64,000 bases of DNA from Phycisphaerales bacterium (GCA_020849615.1 JADLFW010000043.1:1-64000), one strand, 5' to 3'; shown: positions 35,355-45,602, counted from the first letter of the stretch. Numbers and translations: made by a program. Notes: generated from the sequence alone by a model not told the origin.

Positions 35355-38300
35355 GTGCTCCTGATCGGCAACGGGCTCACAACGGTCGTCAAGGCGTTCA
35401 ACCTCCCCGCCGGGGCGTGGCTGGTGCTGCTCGCCGGCGCGGCGCTGGTGGGCCTGGCGATCATGGGCCAGCGCTTCATCCTCCGCCGCCGCGAGCAGGG
35501 CAAATCGACCCCCTTCCTCAGCCTCGTCAAGGCCTCCGCCGGCGCCGTCCCCCAGGCCGTCACCGACCCCGCCAAGCGGGCCCGGCTCGACGACATGCGC
35601 CGCAACTTCGAGGGCGGCATCGAGAAGTTCCGGGCCGCCGGCAAGAACCTCTACGCCATCCCCTGGTTCCTCCTCGTCGGCGAGCCCGGCTCGGGCAAGA
35701 CCGAGGCCGTCCGCCACTGCGGCGTCGGTTTCCCGCCGGGCCTGCAGGACCCCCAGCAGGGCGCGGGCGGAACCCTCAGCATGAACTGGTGGTTCACCAA
35801 CCACGCGGTCATCCTCGACACCGCGGGCCGGCTCCTCTTCGAAGAGGTCGAGCCCGGCTCCACCAGCGAGTGGCGCGAGTTCCTCAAGATCCTCCGGGCC
35901 GCCCGCGGCAACTGCCCGATCAACGGCCTGGTCCTGGTCATCCCCGCCACCAGCCTTCTCAAGGACTCCGCCGACGCCATCGAGCACAAGGCCGAGAAGA
36001 TCGCCCGCCAGCTCGACACCATTCAACGCTCCCTCGATGTCCGGTTCCCCGTCTTCGTGGTCGTCACGATGGCCGACCTCATCCCCGGCTTCCGCTCCTT
36101 CTTCAACAGCATCGACGACCCCGCCCTGCAATCCCAGCTCCTGGGCTGGAGCAACCCCCAGTCCCTCGACACCACCTTCCGCCCCGAAGAGGTCGAAGAC
36201 CACCTGCGCTCGGTCGTCTCCCGCCTCAAGCGCCGCCGCCTCGGGCTGCTGCTCGACCCCGTCAACACCGACGATCCCCGCGACCGCCGCACCGACCAGG
36301 TTGATGAACTCTTCAACTTCCCCGATGCCCTCCTCAAGCTCGCGCCCCGCCTCCGCCGCTACCTCGAAATGGTCTTCGTCGCCGGCGAGTGGTCCCCCAA
36401 GCCCCTCTTCCTCCGCGGCATCTACTTCACCAGCTCCATGCGCGAAGGCCAGGAGCTCGACATCGACCTCGCCGAGGCCCTCGGCGTCAAGCCCGAAACC
36501 CTCCCCGGCGGCAAGGTGTGGGACCGCGAACGGGCCTACTTCCTCCGCGATGTCTTCATGGCCAAGGTCTTCCGCGAGAAAGGCCTCGTCACCCGCGCCA
36601 CCAGCGTCACCCGCCAGCAGCGCCGCCGCCGCCTCACCCTCCTGGGCTCCGGCGCCGCCGTCGTCCTCATCCTGCTGGGCCTGACCTGGTACTTCGGCGG
36701 CCAGTTCTCCCGCACCGTCGGCGGCGAATCCGCCTTCTGGTCCTCCACCAGCCGCATCCTCGCCTCCGACCCCCCGATCATCATCGACCGGGCCCAGGGC
36801 GGCTTCGCCTACATCGGCGATGTCGGCATCAAGAACATCCAGCCCCGCCAGCTCCTCCGCGAGGAACTCCCCGAAGAGGCCCGCATCCGCGCCCAGAAGC
36901 GCATCGATATCCCCGCCGTCTTCCGCCCCTTCGCCGCCGCCACCGGCTCGATCTCCGGCGACCTCAAGAAAGATGAACGCCGCCGGGCCGTCCGCGCCAT
37001 CGTCTCCACCACCCTCCTCAAGCCCGCCATCGACGCCGCCCGCGAATCCCTCACCCGCCGCGCCGCAGAGATCAGCCCCGAGGCCATCCGCGCGGGCCGG
37101 GCCGACTGGTCCGACGATGACACCCGCGCCCTGGCCCAGCTCGTCCGCCTCCGCACCCTCGCCGCCGGCGAATCTCCCGCCTCCAGCCAGCCGGGCCAGC
37201 CCCTCATCCGCCTCGCGCCCCTCCTGGCCGTTTCCCTCCCCGGGCCCGACCCCGCCAAGCCTGCAACGACCGATTCCGACCGCGTCCGGGCCACGGCCCG
37301 CGCCGAGGGCTTCGAGTCTGTGGTCGATTGGGCCTTCCGCCCCGAAGAGGGCGCCGCGGTCGATGCGGCCCAGCCTCTGTGGCCGCCGGAGTTCATCCGT
37401 ACCGGCGCCAAGCCGTTCGAGGATGAGGTGGCCAAGATCGTCGATGCGCTCATCCACGGCCTCGAGATCCGGGCCGAATCTGCATCGGCGCTGGGGGCCC
37501 TGGCGGGTGTTGTTGCCGAGGCCTCGGCGTTCAAGGCCGCGGATGATGCCCTGCTGGCCCGCTTCGGCGATCCCGCCTTCGCGCGCCCCGCGACCACCAC
37601 CGAGTTCGAGCGACTGTTTGTCACCCGCGCCCCCGCCGGGCAGTCCCCCGTTTCCTGGCCCGACCACCTCGCCGCGATCCGGGCCGCTTCCGAACGCCTC
37701 TCCGCCGCGCTGAACGCGGACTGGCTCAAGGGCGCCGATGCCGGCGACCCCGCGCGGGCCCGGGCCGCCGCGCAGGACCTCACCGCCCGCGTTGATTCCA
37801 CCCTCGACCTCGTCCTGGCGGAACTGCCGCCCGTGGGCGCTTCCGGCCAGTCCGCCGCCACCCAGGCCCTCCGGGACAAACTGGCCCGCGCCCGCGATGA
37901 CATCAAGGCCGGCATCGAATCCCGGGCCTCAAGGATCCAGGGCGAGCTCGAGGCCCTGACCCCCATGCTCGCCGGCGCCGGCTCGGCGGGACGCGGCTAC
38001 CAGGCCCGGCTCGCGGTCTACACCGCCGCTGATGCCATCCTCACCCGAGAAGCCCCGCCCCGCGCAGCCGCCACCGCCGAGGCGCTTGCCGCCATCGCCG
38101 CCGATGCCGACCGGGCCCGGGCCGCCGTCGTTGAGACGGGCCGAGCCCTCGAGGCCGGGCCCATCAACGCCGCCACCGCCCATGTCATCGACGCCGGCGC
38201 TGCGCGGCTGGCCGGCGCCTTCATCGCGGCCCGGCTCGACGCCGCACCCGCCGAGGCCAGCGCCGTCGCCAACCTCATCATCGCCCGGGCCGAGCAGCTC

Positions 38301-39815
38301 AAGGCCGAACCCGAGTACAAGGCGGAGCGCGAACCCACGATTCCGCTGACGGGCCTGGGCGGCCAGGAGTTCGACGCCGCCTACAACCGCACCGCGGCCA
38401 AGCTCGTCTTCGACGACTGGGCCGCCATCGGGGAACGGCTCAAGTCCGGCGGTGTGCTGGATGCCGACAGCCTCGCCGCCCGCCACCGCCAGCAGAGCAG
38501 CGCCTACCAGGCCCACGCCCTGTCGTTCCTCAGCTACTGGGGCGATGGGGCCCGTCCGCCCGGCGACCGCGATCAGCCGCTGGTGGCCCAGCTCGTCGTC
38601 GGGCCCGATGTGAAGACTTGGCAGGTGTTCATGGATGGCATCGACGCCATCAACGGGCAGGAGGCCGACATCAACAGCCAGCTGCGCACGCTGGGCAAGC
38701 GGATGCGCAGCGCTGTGGAAACCGTGCCCGAATCGCTCGGGCCGGCCGTCGCTTCCGCCAAGGCAACCGCCCTCGACGCCGTTGACCGTCTCTTCCCCGA
38801 GGAGCGGTTCGTCGAGGACTACGACGCCCGCTGTGAGCGCATGGTGAAAGCCTGGCGTGCCCCCGAGTTCCGGGCCGGCGGCGCCCAAGCCCGGGATGTC
38901 GTCCTCGACGCCGCCCGCGATGAGGTTGTCGCGGGCCGGGCCCTGGCGGCCGTCGTCAAGACCGGTGTCGCCTACTGGAACGACCTGGCCCTCCGCGGCA
39001 TGACCCTGCTCGCCGACCAGGCCCGCGCCGAGGCGGACCAGGCCCGCGCCACACTTCTCGCCGCCCGCGGGGCGCCGCTCAGCTTCGCCGACTGCCAGCC
39101 CGCCCCGGGGCTCGACCGGGCCGGTCTCGCCGGGATCTCCGCGGCCGTGGCGCAGACCGCCGGGCTTGGTGAGCCCCTCGGCGACACCGCCGACCTGCGC
39201 AAGCTCCCCGATGCGATCCGCGACCAGCTCAAGCGCATGTCGGGCGATGAGTTCTTTGCCCGCCCGGCCACGCGGGAATGGCTGAAGCGTCTCGGCCGGG
39301 CCGCGGCGCCGTGGTCCGATGCCGGACGGACTGTCACCGCCGAGGTCGCGATGGTCCTCGACCGCGATGAGGAGGTTGCCCGCAAGTACCCCGCCTGCGA
39401 TGCCCCGCAGGCCCGGCCCGCGATCGAGGGCGGCTTCCTGTTCGCCGAACTCCGCGCGGGCGGCAAGCCGCTCGGCACTCGGACCATCAACCCCGGCGGG
39501 GATGCGGATCGCTCGCGCCCCTTCGACGGCACGGTCGATGTCTCGGCGGGGGGTGTGGAACTGGTCTTCAAGACGGCGGAGAAAGCGGCCGGAGGCGAGA
39601 CGGCGACTGTTCCGGGGCCGTGGAGCCTGCTGGGCCAGGCCCTGCGCGGCAAGCGCGAATCGATCGAAGTGACGGCCGACGGCTGGTGGAACATCCCGGT
39701 TGTGCTGCAGGTGAACGGCAAGCCGTACTACCAGCGCATCGCGGTGAAGTTCGATCCGCCGCTGCCCGCGCCGGCCGACTGGCCTTCGGCCTCGGAGTGG
39801 CCCGCGGGCCGATGA
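35355..39815 (+). CDS. tssM: Type VI secretion-like membrane protein TssM (IcmF)
   Basis: This 1486-residue protein has the IcmF layout: an N-terminal membrane segment (about 17-37), an NTPase domain with Walker A GEPGSGKT (residues 109-116) in PWFLLVGEPGSGKTEAVRHC, NWWFTNHAVILDTAGR, then a cytoplasmic region with VFVAGEWSPKPLFLRGIYFTSS and YFLRDVFMAKVFREKGLV. A further membrane span at about 428-447 is followed by about 1030 periplasmic residues, mostly Ala-rich helix, with a beta-rich C-terminal end. In T6SS, TssM spans the inner membrane and periplasm and contacts TssJ. It is longer than typical TssM (about 1100-1300). GTG 35355 is the first start that keeps the N-terminal span. Confidence 0.92.
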   Translation: MLLIGNGLTTVVKAFNLPAGAWLVLLAGAALVGLAIMGQRFILRRREQGKSTPFLSLVKASAGAVPQAVTDPAKRARLDDMRRNFEGGIEKFRAAGKNLYAIPWFLLVGEPGSGKTEAVRHCGVGFPPGLQDPQQGAGGTLSMNWWFTNHAVILDTAGRLLFEEVEPGSTSEWREFLKILRAARGNCPINGLVLVIPATSLLKDSADAIEHKAEKIARQLDTIQRSLDVRFPVFVVVTMADLIPGFRSFFNSIDDPALQSQLLGWSNPQSLDTTFRPEEVEDHLRSVVSRLKRRRLGLLLDPVNTDDPRDRRTDQVDELFNFPDALLKLAPRLRRYLEMVFVAGEWSPKPLFLRGIYFTSSMREGQELDIDLAEALGVKPETLPGGKVWDRERAYFLRDVFMAKVFREKGLVTRATSVTRQQRRRRLTLLGSGAAVVLILLGLTWYFGGQFSRTVGGESAFWSSTSRILASDPPIIIDRAQGGFAYIGDVGIKNIQPRQLLREELPEEARIRAQKRIDIPAVFRPFAAATGSISGDLKKDERRRAVRAIVSTTLLKPAIDAARESLTRRAAEISPEAIRAGRADWSDDDTRALAQLVRLRTLAAGESPASSQPGQPLIRLAPLLAVSLPGPDPAKPATTDSDRVRATARAEGFESVVDWAFRPEEGAAVDAAQPLWPPEFIRTGAKPFEDEVAKIVDALIHGLEIRAESASALGALAGVVAEASAFKAADDALLARFGDPAFARPATTTEFERLFVTRAPAGQSPVSWPDHLAAIRAASERLSAALNADWLKGADAGDPARARAAAQDLTARVDSTLDLVLAELPPVGASGQSAATQALRDKLARARDDIKAGIESRASRIQGELEALTPMLAGAGSAGRGYQARLAVYTAADAILTREAPPRAAATAEALAAIAADADRARAAVVETGRALEAGPINAATAHVIDAGAARLAGAFIAARLDAAPAEASAVANLIIARAEQLKAEPEYKAEREPTIPLTGLGGQEFDAAYNRTAAKLVFDDWAAIGERLKSGGVLDADSLAARHRQQSSAYQAHALSFLSYWGDGARPPGDRDQPLVAQLVVGPDVKTWQVFMDGIDAINGQEADINSQLRTLGKRMRSAVETVPESLGPAVASAKATALDAVDRLFPEERFVEDYDARCERMVKAWRAPEFRAGGAQARDVVLDAARDEVVAGRALAAVVKTGVAYWNDLALRGMTLLADQARAEADQARATLLAARGAPLSFADCQPAPGLDRAGLAGISAAVAQTAGLGEPLGDTADLRKLPDAIRDQLKRMSGDEFFARPATREWLKRLGRAAAPWSDAGRTVTAEVAMVLDRDEEVARKYPACDAPQARPAIEGGFLFAELRAGGKPLGTRTINPGGDADRSRPFDGTVDVSAGGVELVFKTAEKAAGGETATVPGPWSLLGQALRGKRESIEVTADGWWNIPVVLQVNGKPYYQRIAVKFDPPLPAPADWPSASEWPAGR

Positions 39816-39881
39816 GTATGGGAGCGGGGCTCGGGAGATCGGCGGCTCAAGTGTCGGGGGGGATCGAACAGGGGTGGCCCG

Positions 39882-42800
39882 TTGCTGACGAAGAAAGTCC
39901 AAGGCTGGCTGGGGTCGCCGGGAGCGCCGGCGCCGCAGATCTCCCTGGCGGCGTTCGGCAAGCACCCCGGCTGGGATGACCACATCGAGGACCTCGGGCT
40001 GGAGACCGAGGCCCTGATCCAGGCCCGGCGGGTCCTGTACAGCGAGGGCCTGGGCGGCAACATCGAGTCGGGGGTGTGGGACAACCTTGAAGAGCACCAG
40101 CGGTTGGCGGGGTTCGGGCACATCGTGATCTGGCGGCGCGGCTGGGACCTGCTCATCGCCCGCATCTGGTCGAGCAGCGATGGCAAGGGCCGCACCCGCT
40201 ACCCGATGGTCCTGTGCGTGCACTGCGCCGGCATCCCGCTCACGTGGGCGATCAACGAGGTCCTGCCGAGACTGGAGAAGGCCCAGACCCGCTGCGAGGA
40301 GACGCCCCGGGCCTCGGATGTCCGCGAGATCGTGCAGGCCACCCGCCTGAAGCTGCGCACCGCCCTGACGGCGTCGATCAAGGACATCGGATCCTGGCAC
40401 GGGGATGATGTGGTAGAGGACCGCGAGCTGGCCCGGCTCGCCGAGAGCCCCCAGCTCCAGGCCTTCAAGGGCGAGCCGGGCGGCCCGCCCCCGCCCCCCC
40501 GGGCCGGGCTGCTGCGCATCCTCTACCAGGTCGAGCGCGAGATGAGCGCCTTCGCCGTCGGCTCGGGAAAGGAGCGCAAATCGGCGATGGCCAGCGCCCG
40601 GGCCCAGCAGATCCGGGTGCCATCGTGCGGTGTCGCGCCCGGCGAAGCGGGCCGCCTGTGGACGGGCGTGCTCCTCGAGACCATCGCCGATGGCGTGGGC
40701 ATCATGACCATCCAGGCCGTCGATCAGCGCTGGCTGGATGTCATCGTCGGCGAGCCCGCCACCGCCAACCTGTTCTGCATGCGGGCCTCGGACAAGATGA
40801 TCCCGCTCACCAGCGATGTCCCCTACACGCTGGATGCGGACTTCATCGGCCGGGCCCAGGTCATGATCGACGCGTGGAGCGGCAAGGTCCCCAAGCCCAA
40901 GACCGCGCCGACCGCCTCCGCGCCGCCGGCGCCTTCTCCGGCGACTGATCCGCCGCTGCCCACCTCGCCGCCGCCCCGGGCCATGCCGCTGGGGGTCCTG
41001 CTGCTGGTTGGGCTGGTGCTGGTGGTTGCGGCGGTCATTACGTTCCTGGCGCTCCGCGGCAGCGCGGGCCCGAATGACGGGCTGATCGTGCCGGAAGCCC
41101 CCAGCCCTCCCGAGGCGCGGCCCGCCATCCCCGAACCCGCGCCGGCCCCCGCACCCCCCAGTTCGGGAGCAACGCCTTCGCGGCCACAGGACATCGCCTC
41201 GATCCCCATCACAACGCCTGAGGTCACCATTCCCCAGGCCGAGCCCGCCCCGAAGGGAGAGGCGCCCGCCGCTGCCGGCGCGGAAGGCGCACCGCCCGCC
41301 GCTCCGGACGATTCCTCCACCAAACCGACTCCGCCACCGCCGCCGTCGGCTCCTCCCAGGCCCGGCGGCATCGTGCCGACCGGACCAGGGGGGTCAGAAA
41401 CCGCTATCACACCGCCGGCCCCCGTGACCTCCGCGGCCGTGGGCCGGGCCCTCGCCGCCGGCATCGGGCTGGATGACCCGATCTCGCCGGGCGGGCCGAC
41501 GCTCTCGGAGGCCGCGGCGAGGCTGGACGCCGCGGCGGGGGGGTTCGTGGTTGCGGGTGTTCAGAAGCTCCGAACAATTAAGAACTTAGAAAAACGTGAC
41601 GAGCTGGAGACCATCCTCCGGTCGGCATCGTCGCAGACGGCTTTTGAGGCGTTCGCGGCGTGGCGGCGGCTGGTTGAGCTGGGCTGGCCGGACCGGCGGG
41701 AGGAGTTCAAGGCCTTTCCGGAGGCGCGGGCCAAGGTGCTGTCGCTGGCGGAGGGCGTGTCGGATGGGGTCCGCCGCCCGGCCCTGCGCGGCGAGTTCAC
41801 CGCCTCGGCACGGCGGGCGGTGCTGGCCGGGCTGGAGGTCTGCGGCGCGGCGACCGATGCGGAGTGGGGTGAGGCGCTGGCCGTGGCGGAGGGCGCCGGG
41901 GTGTCGCGGGCTGACCTGGGCGCGGTTGCCCGGTTCAACACGGTGCTGATGGAGTTCCGGGTCGACGTGATGGCGGCGGCCGCGGGCGCGGGCCGGACAG
42001 ATGATGCCGCGGCCCGGGCCCGTGTCACCGCGTTCCTGGGGCAGGTAGAGGGGCTCGACCCTGCGGTCAGGATGCGGGCGCAGACGCTGGTGACCGCGCT
42101 GCGCGCGGCGATGGCGTCCCCCGAAACCCAGGAGACGCAAGGGACACGGGGCCCGGACGTGGCGAGGCTGGGGCCAGGATCGGCCGGATGGCGGCTGGTG
42201 GCGGGCGCGACTGGTGAGGATCGACTGGTGTTCGAAGCGCCCCTCGGAGTTGCCGGCCCGCCAGGTTCCCCCGGAGCCGGCGCGGCGGGCGGGCCGGGCC
42301 CGGACAGGATCGAGTTCGCGAGGTTGCCGGGCGGAGGGGCGTACCTGTCGCGGGATGAGGTCTCGGTGGGGGTGGCGCTTCGGGTGATCCAGCGCCGGGG
42401 CGCCTGGGGTGAAGTGCGCAAGGCCCGGCTTCTGCGGATGTTTGATCCGGCGCTCAACGATCCGCGGCCCGGGCCGCGGTCCTGGGACTGGTCGGTTCGG
42501 CGGACGGGCGAGGCGGAGCTGGCGGGGCAGTGGCTCTGGCCCGGCCCGGAGGGAGCGCGGGTGCGGATCGTGTCGGAGGCCCCGACCGATGATGTGCCGC
42601 TGCAGCATGTCTCGGTGGATGGGATGGCGTACATCGCGGCGCTGCTGGGGTGCCGGCTGCCGACGCTGGATGAATGGCGGCGGGCGGTGGCGGGCGAGCA
42701 GGCCAGCGGTGGGTCGCCGAACCTGCGGGATGCATCATGGAAGAAGCAGTGGGATGTGGTGGCGGCGAAGAAGGGGCAGCCCGATGCGCCCCCCTGGCCC

Positions 42801-43280
42801 GACCGCGGGGCGTTCAAGCCGCGGGAGATGCTGATCCCGATCGATGAGCGGGCCCGCCCGGCGAGCGCGGAGGACGATGGGGTGGTGTGGTTCTCGGCGG
42901 TCGGGAAGGGCCCGGGGGCGGTCTTCAGAAACCTGGTGGGGAATGTGGCCGAGGTGGTGTTTGAGGGCCCGGTTCCCCAAGGCGCCGATGCAGCGCGGGC
43001 CGAGCAGGTCGACGGGCTGCTGGGCGACCGGACAGGGATCCGCGTAGTCGGCGGGTCGGCGTTGTCGGCGGCGGAGCTGGGGGTGGACCGGGCCTGGCCC
43101 GTCGAGCGCACGCCGAGCCGCGAGGGGTGGGCCGATGTGGGCTTCCGGCTGGCGTTTGCCGCCCCGGCGGGTGGGAGTGTGACCGGGGGCGCGACGGGCG
43201 ATGTGGCTGGGGGCGGGCCGGGGGTCTGGGCGCGGGCATCGGAAGCGGTGTCGGGCGGGGGCTATCTCGGCCGCGAGTAA
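39882..43280 (+). CDS. TagF-like - transmembrane - SUMF1-like fusion
   Basis: This 1132-residue protein opens with a domain that resembles TagF of T6SS clusters (ISLAAFGKHPGWDDHIEDL near residue 20-40, then GRTRYPMVLCVHC), about 300 residues long. Then come a membrane span (about 369-391), a 120-residue Pro/Ala linker, a helical region and a C-terminal SUMF1/FGE-like domain (GCRLPTLDEWRRAVAG, RNLVGNVAEVV, VVGGSALS, DVGFRLAF). The architecture parallels the pseudokinase protein at 29001-33359 and both end in similar sequence. TagF is a posttranslational repressor of T6SS in Pseudomonas, cytoplasmic and not fused. TTG 39882 is the only start that keeps the domain intact. The TagF match is by motif only. 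Confidence 0.7.
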   Translation: MLTKKVQGWLGSPGAPAPQISLAAFGKHPGWDDHIEDLGLETEALIQARRVLYSEGLGGNIESGVWDNLEEHQRLAGFGHIVIWRRGWDLLIARIWSSSDGKGRTRYPMVLCVHCAGIPLTWAINEVLPRLEKAQTRCEETPRASDVREIVQATRLKLRTALTASIKDIGSWHGDDVVEDRELARLAESPQLQAFKGEPGGPPPPPRAGLLRILYQVEREMSAFAVGSGKERKSAMASARAQQIRVPSCGVAPGEAGRLWTGVLLETIADGVGIMTIQAVDQRWLDVIVGEPATANLFCMRASDKMIPLTSDVPYTLDADFIGRAQVMIDAWSGKVPKPKTAPTASAPPAPSPATDPPLPTSPPPRAMPLGVLLLVGLVLVVAAVITFLALRGSAGPNDGLIVPEAPSPPEARPAIPEPAPAPAPPSSGATPSRPQDIASIPITTPEVTIPQAEPAPKGEAPAAAGAEGAPPAAPDDSSTKPTPPPPPSAPPRPGGIVPTGPGGSETAITPPAPVTSAAVGRALAAGIGLDDPISPGGPTLSEAAARLDAAAGGFVVAGVQKLRTIKNLEKRDELETILRSASSQTAFEAFAAWRRLVELGWPDRREEFKAFPEARAKVLSLAEGVSDGVRRPALRGEFTASARRAVLAGLEVCGAATDAEWGEALAVAEGAGVSRADLGAVARFNTVLMEFRVDVMAAAAGAGRTDDAAARARVTAFLGQVEGLDPAVRMRAQTLVTALRAAMASPETQETQGTRGPDVARLGPGSAGWRLVAGATGEDRLVFEAPLGVAGPPGSPGAGAAGGPGPDRIEFARLPGGGAYLSRDEVSVGVALRVIQRRGAWGEVRKARLLRMFDPALNDPRPGPRSWDWSVRRTGEAELAGQWLWPGPEGARVRIVSEAPTDDVPLQHVSVDGMAYIAALLGCRLPTLDEWRRAVAGEQASGGSPNLRDASWKKQWDVVAAKKGQPDAPPWPDRGAFKPREMLIPIDERARPASAEDDGVVWFSAVGKGPGAVFRNLVGNVAEVVFEGPVPQGADAARAEQVDGLLGDRTGIRVVGGSALSAAELGVDRAWPVERTPSREGWADVGFRLAFAAPAGGSVTGGATGDVAGGGPGVWARASEAVSGGGYLGRE

Positions 43281-43519
43281 GGGTTGGCACGGGGTTCGGT
43301 GGGGCAGCGCGGGGCTCACGATACTTGACGGGCCCGGGTGCGCAAGGGAAGCTTGCGGCCGGCTCGGCGGATGCGGCTGCGGTACGCGTACTGGGTGGTG
43401 GTTTCGGGGGCGGTTTCGGGGGCGATTTCAGGGCGGTTCGACTTGTCTATGAACCGGCACGGTGGCCGTGCGTGTTCCCGCCGTGCGGCCCGGCCATGAT
43501 CGAGAGCAGAGGGTGTTTG

Positions 43520-45598
43520 ATGAAGGTAGAGCCAACGCGGGCGGTCGGGGCCCTGGGGATCGGCGCCGCCGCGTGGATCAGCGCGACGGTGGGGCTTGCG
43601 CCGCCGCTGTGGGCGCGCGCGGCGGCTCAGCCAGAGTCGGTGCCCGGTCAGCCGCCGATCGAGCTTCCGGAGACCAAGCCGCGGGTGCCGCCGCCTCCGC
43701 CGGAGGAGCAGCCGGCGCCCGCGCCGGCACCCACCCCGGCGGGCCCGGCTCCCGGCCCGGCCGCGGCGCCGGCGCTCGAGCCCGGGCAGACGGATCACGG
43801 CGAGCGGTACGCGGTGAGCCGGTTCGTGCTGGAGTACGGGCGGGAAGCGCCCAACCTGCCGGCGATCGATGAGCTGTATGACCTGACGGTCGACCTGGCG
43901 AAGGACGGCACGGGGTACATGGACACGACGGGCGCGCCGCCCGGCGCCAAGGCGGTGCGGGTGCGGATCGGCGATGTCTTCGAGGGCGACGGCGCGTACT
44001 TCTACGCCAGCGGCGTACGGAAGGTGACGACGGCGATCGTGGAGCGGCTGCAGAAGCGCGGGCTGGTGGGGCTGTTCGTGACGCCGCACCCCGATGATGT
44101 GGATGAGAGCAGCGGGGCCGACCTGCGCGAGGGCCGCGCGGTGATGCGGCTGCAGATCTGGGTGGCGGTGGTGAAGGAGATCCGGTCGATCGCGTCGGGG
44201 GAGCGGGTGCCGGCGGACCAGCGGATCGACAGCCCGCTGCACGAGCGGATCCGCGAGGGGTCGGTGGCCCGGAAGGATGAGCTGCTGACGCGGGGGGCGA
44301 TCGACGACTACGTGTTCCGGCTGAACCGCCATCCGGGCCGGCGGGTGGATGTGGCGGTGTCGGCGTACGGGGAGCAGACCGGCGATGTGATGCTGGACTA
44401 CCTGGTCTCGGAGAACAAGCCCTGGTCGGTGTACGGGCAGGTCTCCAACACGGGCACGCGGAGCACCGACGAGTGGCGTGAGCGGCTGGGGTTCGTGCAC
44501 AACCAGCTGACGGGCAACGACGACATCCTGCGGCTGGACTACCTGACGTCGACGTTCAGCGGGACGGATGCGGTCGTGGGCTCGTACGAGTTCCCGGTGT
44601 ACTCCGACCGGCTGCGGCTGAGGCCGTTCGGGAGTTACAGCCAGTTCCAGGCGTCGGACCTGGGCATCCGTGATGAGAACTTCGCGGGCACGACGGCGAT
44701 CGGCGGGGCGGACGTGGCGTGGAACGTGGCGCAGTTCGGCCCGTCGTTCATCGACCTGATCGGCGGGGCGCGGTGGGAGAACGTGAAGGTGCTGGACCTG
44801 GGGCAGGGGTCCAAGGGCGTGGACAACTTCTTCCTGCCGTCGGTGGGGGCGCGGTTTACGCGCGACACCGACGACATGAGTTCCTACGCCTCGGTGTCGT
44901 TCGAGAGCACGCTGTCGGGGGTGTCGAACACGGACCCCGACGAGCTGGCGCAGCTGGGCCGGCGCGGCGCCGACAAGGACTGGGTGGTGCTGAAGTGGGA
45001 TGCGGGGCACCAGTTCTACCTGGAGCCGCTGTTCAACCGCGCGGCGTGGCGCGGTGAGACGGGCAAGGGCGCGACGCTGGCGCACGAGGTCGCGTTCCTG
45101 GCCCGGGGGCAGTGGGCGTACCACAACGACCGGCTGATCCCGCAGGCGGAGGATGTGGCGGGCGGGTTCTACACGGTGCGCGGGTATCCCGAGTCGGTGG
45201 TGGCGGGGGACACGGTGTACATCGTGTCGGCGGAGTACCGGCTGCACATCCCGCGGCTGCTGGGAATCCCGGGGACCGAGGAAGAGCGGACGGCCAACCG
45301 CAGCACGTTCTTCGGGGAGCAGTTCCGGTGGCGGCCCGAGCAGCCGTTCGGCCGGCCCGACTGGGACCTGATCTTCCGGACGTTCGTGGATGCGGGGCGT
45401 GTGGAGCAGAGCAAGAAGATCTCGGGGGAGCACAACGATTCGCTGGTGGGGACGGGGTTCGGGCTCGAGCTGCAGGTGCGGCGGAACCTGTTCATCCGCT
45501 CGGATGTGGGCTGGGTGCTGGATGAGATCTCGGATCCCGACACGACGGTGTCGGTGGGGAGCTCCAGGCTGCACTTCTCGGCAACCTTTGTGTATTAA
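43520..45598 (+). CDS. TpsB/ShlB-type outer-membrane transporter
   Basis: The 692-residue protein has a signal peptide, a Pro/Ala-rich linker (about 50-85), POTRA-like segments (VSRFVLEYGRE... about 90-190 and following) and a C-terminal beta-barrel ending in a Tyr (HFSATFVY), the outer-membrane consensus. FYTVRGYPES is the conserved VRGY-type motif of Omp85/TpsB barrels. TpsB proteins export a partner TpsA protein across the outer membrane, and a giant TpsA-like gene follows 104 bases later. ATG 43520 is chosen for its signal peptide and GAGGG site; frames that begin further upstream overlap the preceding gene. Alternatively it could belong to another Omp85 branch. Confidence 0.83.
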   Translation: MKVEPTRAVGALGIGAAAWISATVGLAPPLWARAAAQPESVPGQPPIELPETKPRVPPPPPEEQPAPAPAPTPAGPAPGPAAAPALEPGQTDHGERYAVSRFVLEYGREAPNLPAIDELYDLTVDLAKDGTGYMDTTGAPPGAKAVRVRIGDVFEGDGAYFYASGVRKVTTAIVERLQKRGLVGLFVTPHPDDVDESSGADLREGRAVMRLQIWVAVVKEIRSIASGERVPADQRIDSPLHERIREGSVARKDELLTRGAIDDYVFRLNRHPGRRVDVAVSAYGEQTGDVMLDYLVSENKPWSVYGQVSNTGTRSTDEWRERLGFVHNQLTGNDDILRLDYLTSTFSGTDAVVGSYEFPVYSDRLRLRPFGSYSQFQASDLGIRDENFAGTTAIGGADVAWNVAQFGPSFIDLIGGARWENVKVLDLGQGSKGVDNFFLPSVGARFTRDTDDMSSYASVSFESTLSGVSNTDPDELAQLGRRGADKDWVVLKWDAGHQFYLEPLFNRAAWRGETGKGATLAHEVAFLARGQWAYHNDRLIPQAEDVAGGFYTVRGYPESVVAGDTVYIVSAEYRLHIPRLLGIPGTEEERTANRSTFFGEQFRWRPEQPFGRPDWDLIFRTFVDAGRVEQSKKISGEHNDSLVGTGFGLELQVRRNLFIRSDVGWVLDEISDPDTTVSVGSSRLHFSATFVY

Positions 45599-45602
45599 GG
45601 AA

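Noticed and set aside
35313-37667. Long open frame on the minus strand opposite tssM
   Set aside because: Low-complexity Gly/Glu/Leu composition typical of antisense frames in GC-rich genes; tssM motifs are on the plus strand. The same holds for other long antisense frames, for example opposite 28995-31200 and within the adhesin gene.
29001-43280. Classification of the SUMF1-like domains as active formylglycine-generating or sulfatase-modifying enzymes
   Set aside because: The catalytic cysteine pair is not visible, and no sulfatase gene is nearby; a binding or sensing role is more likely.
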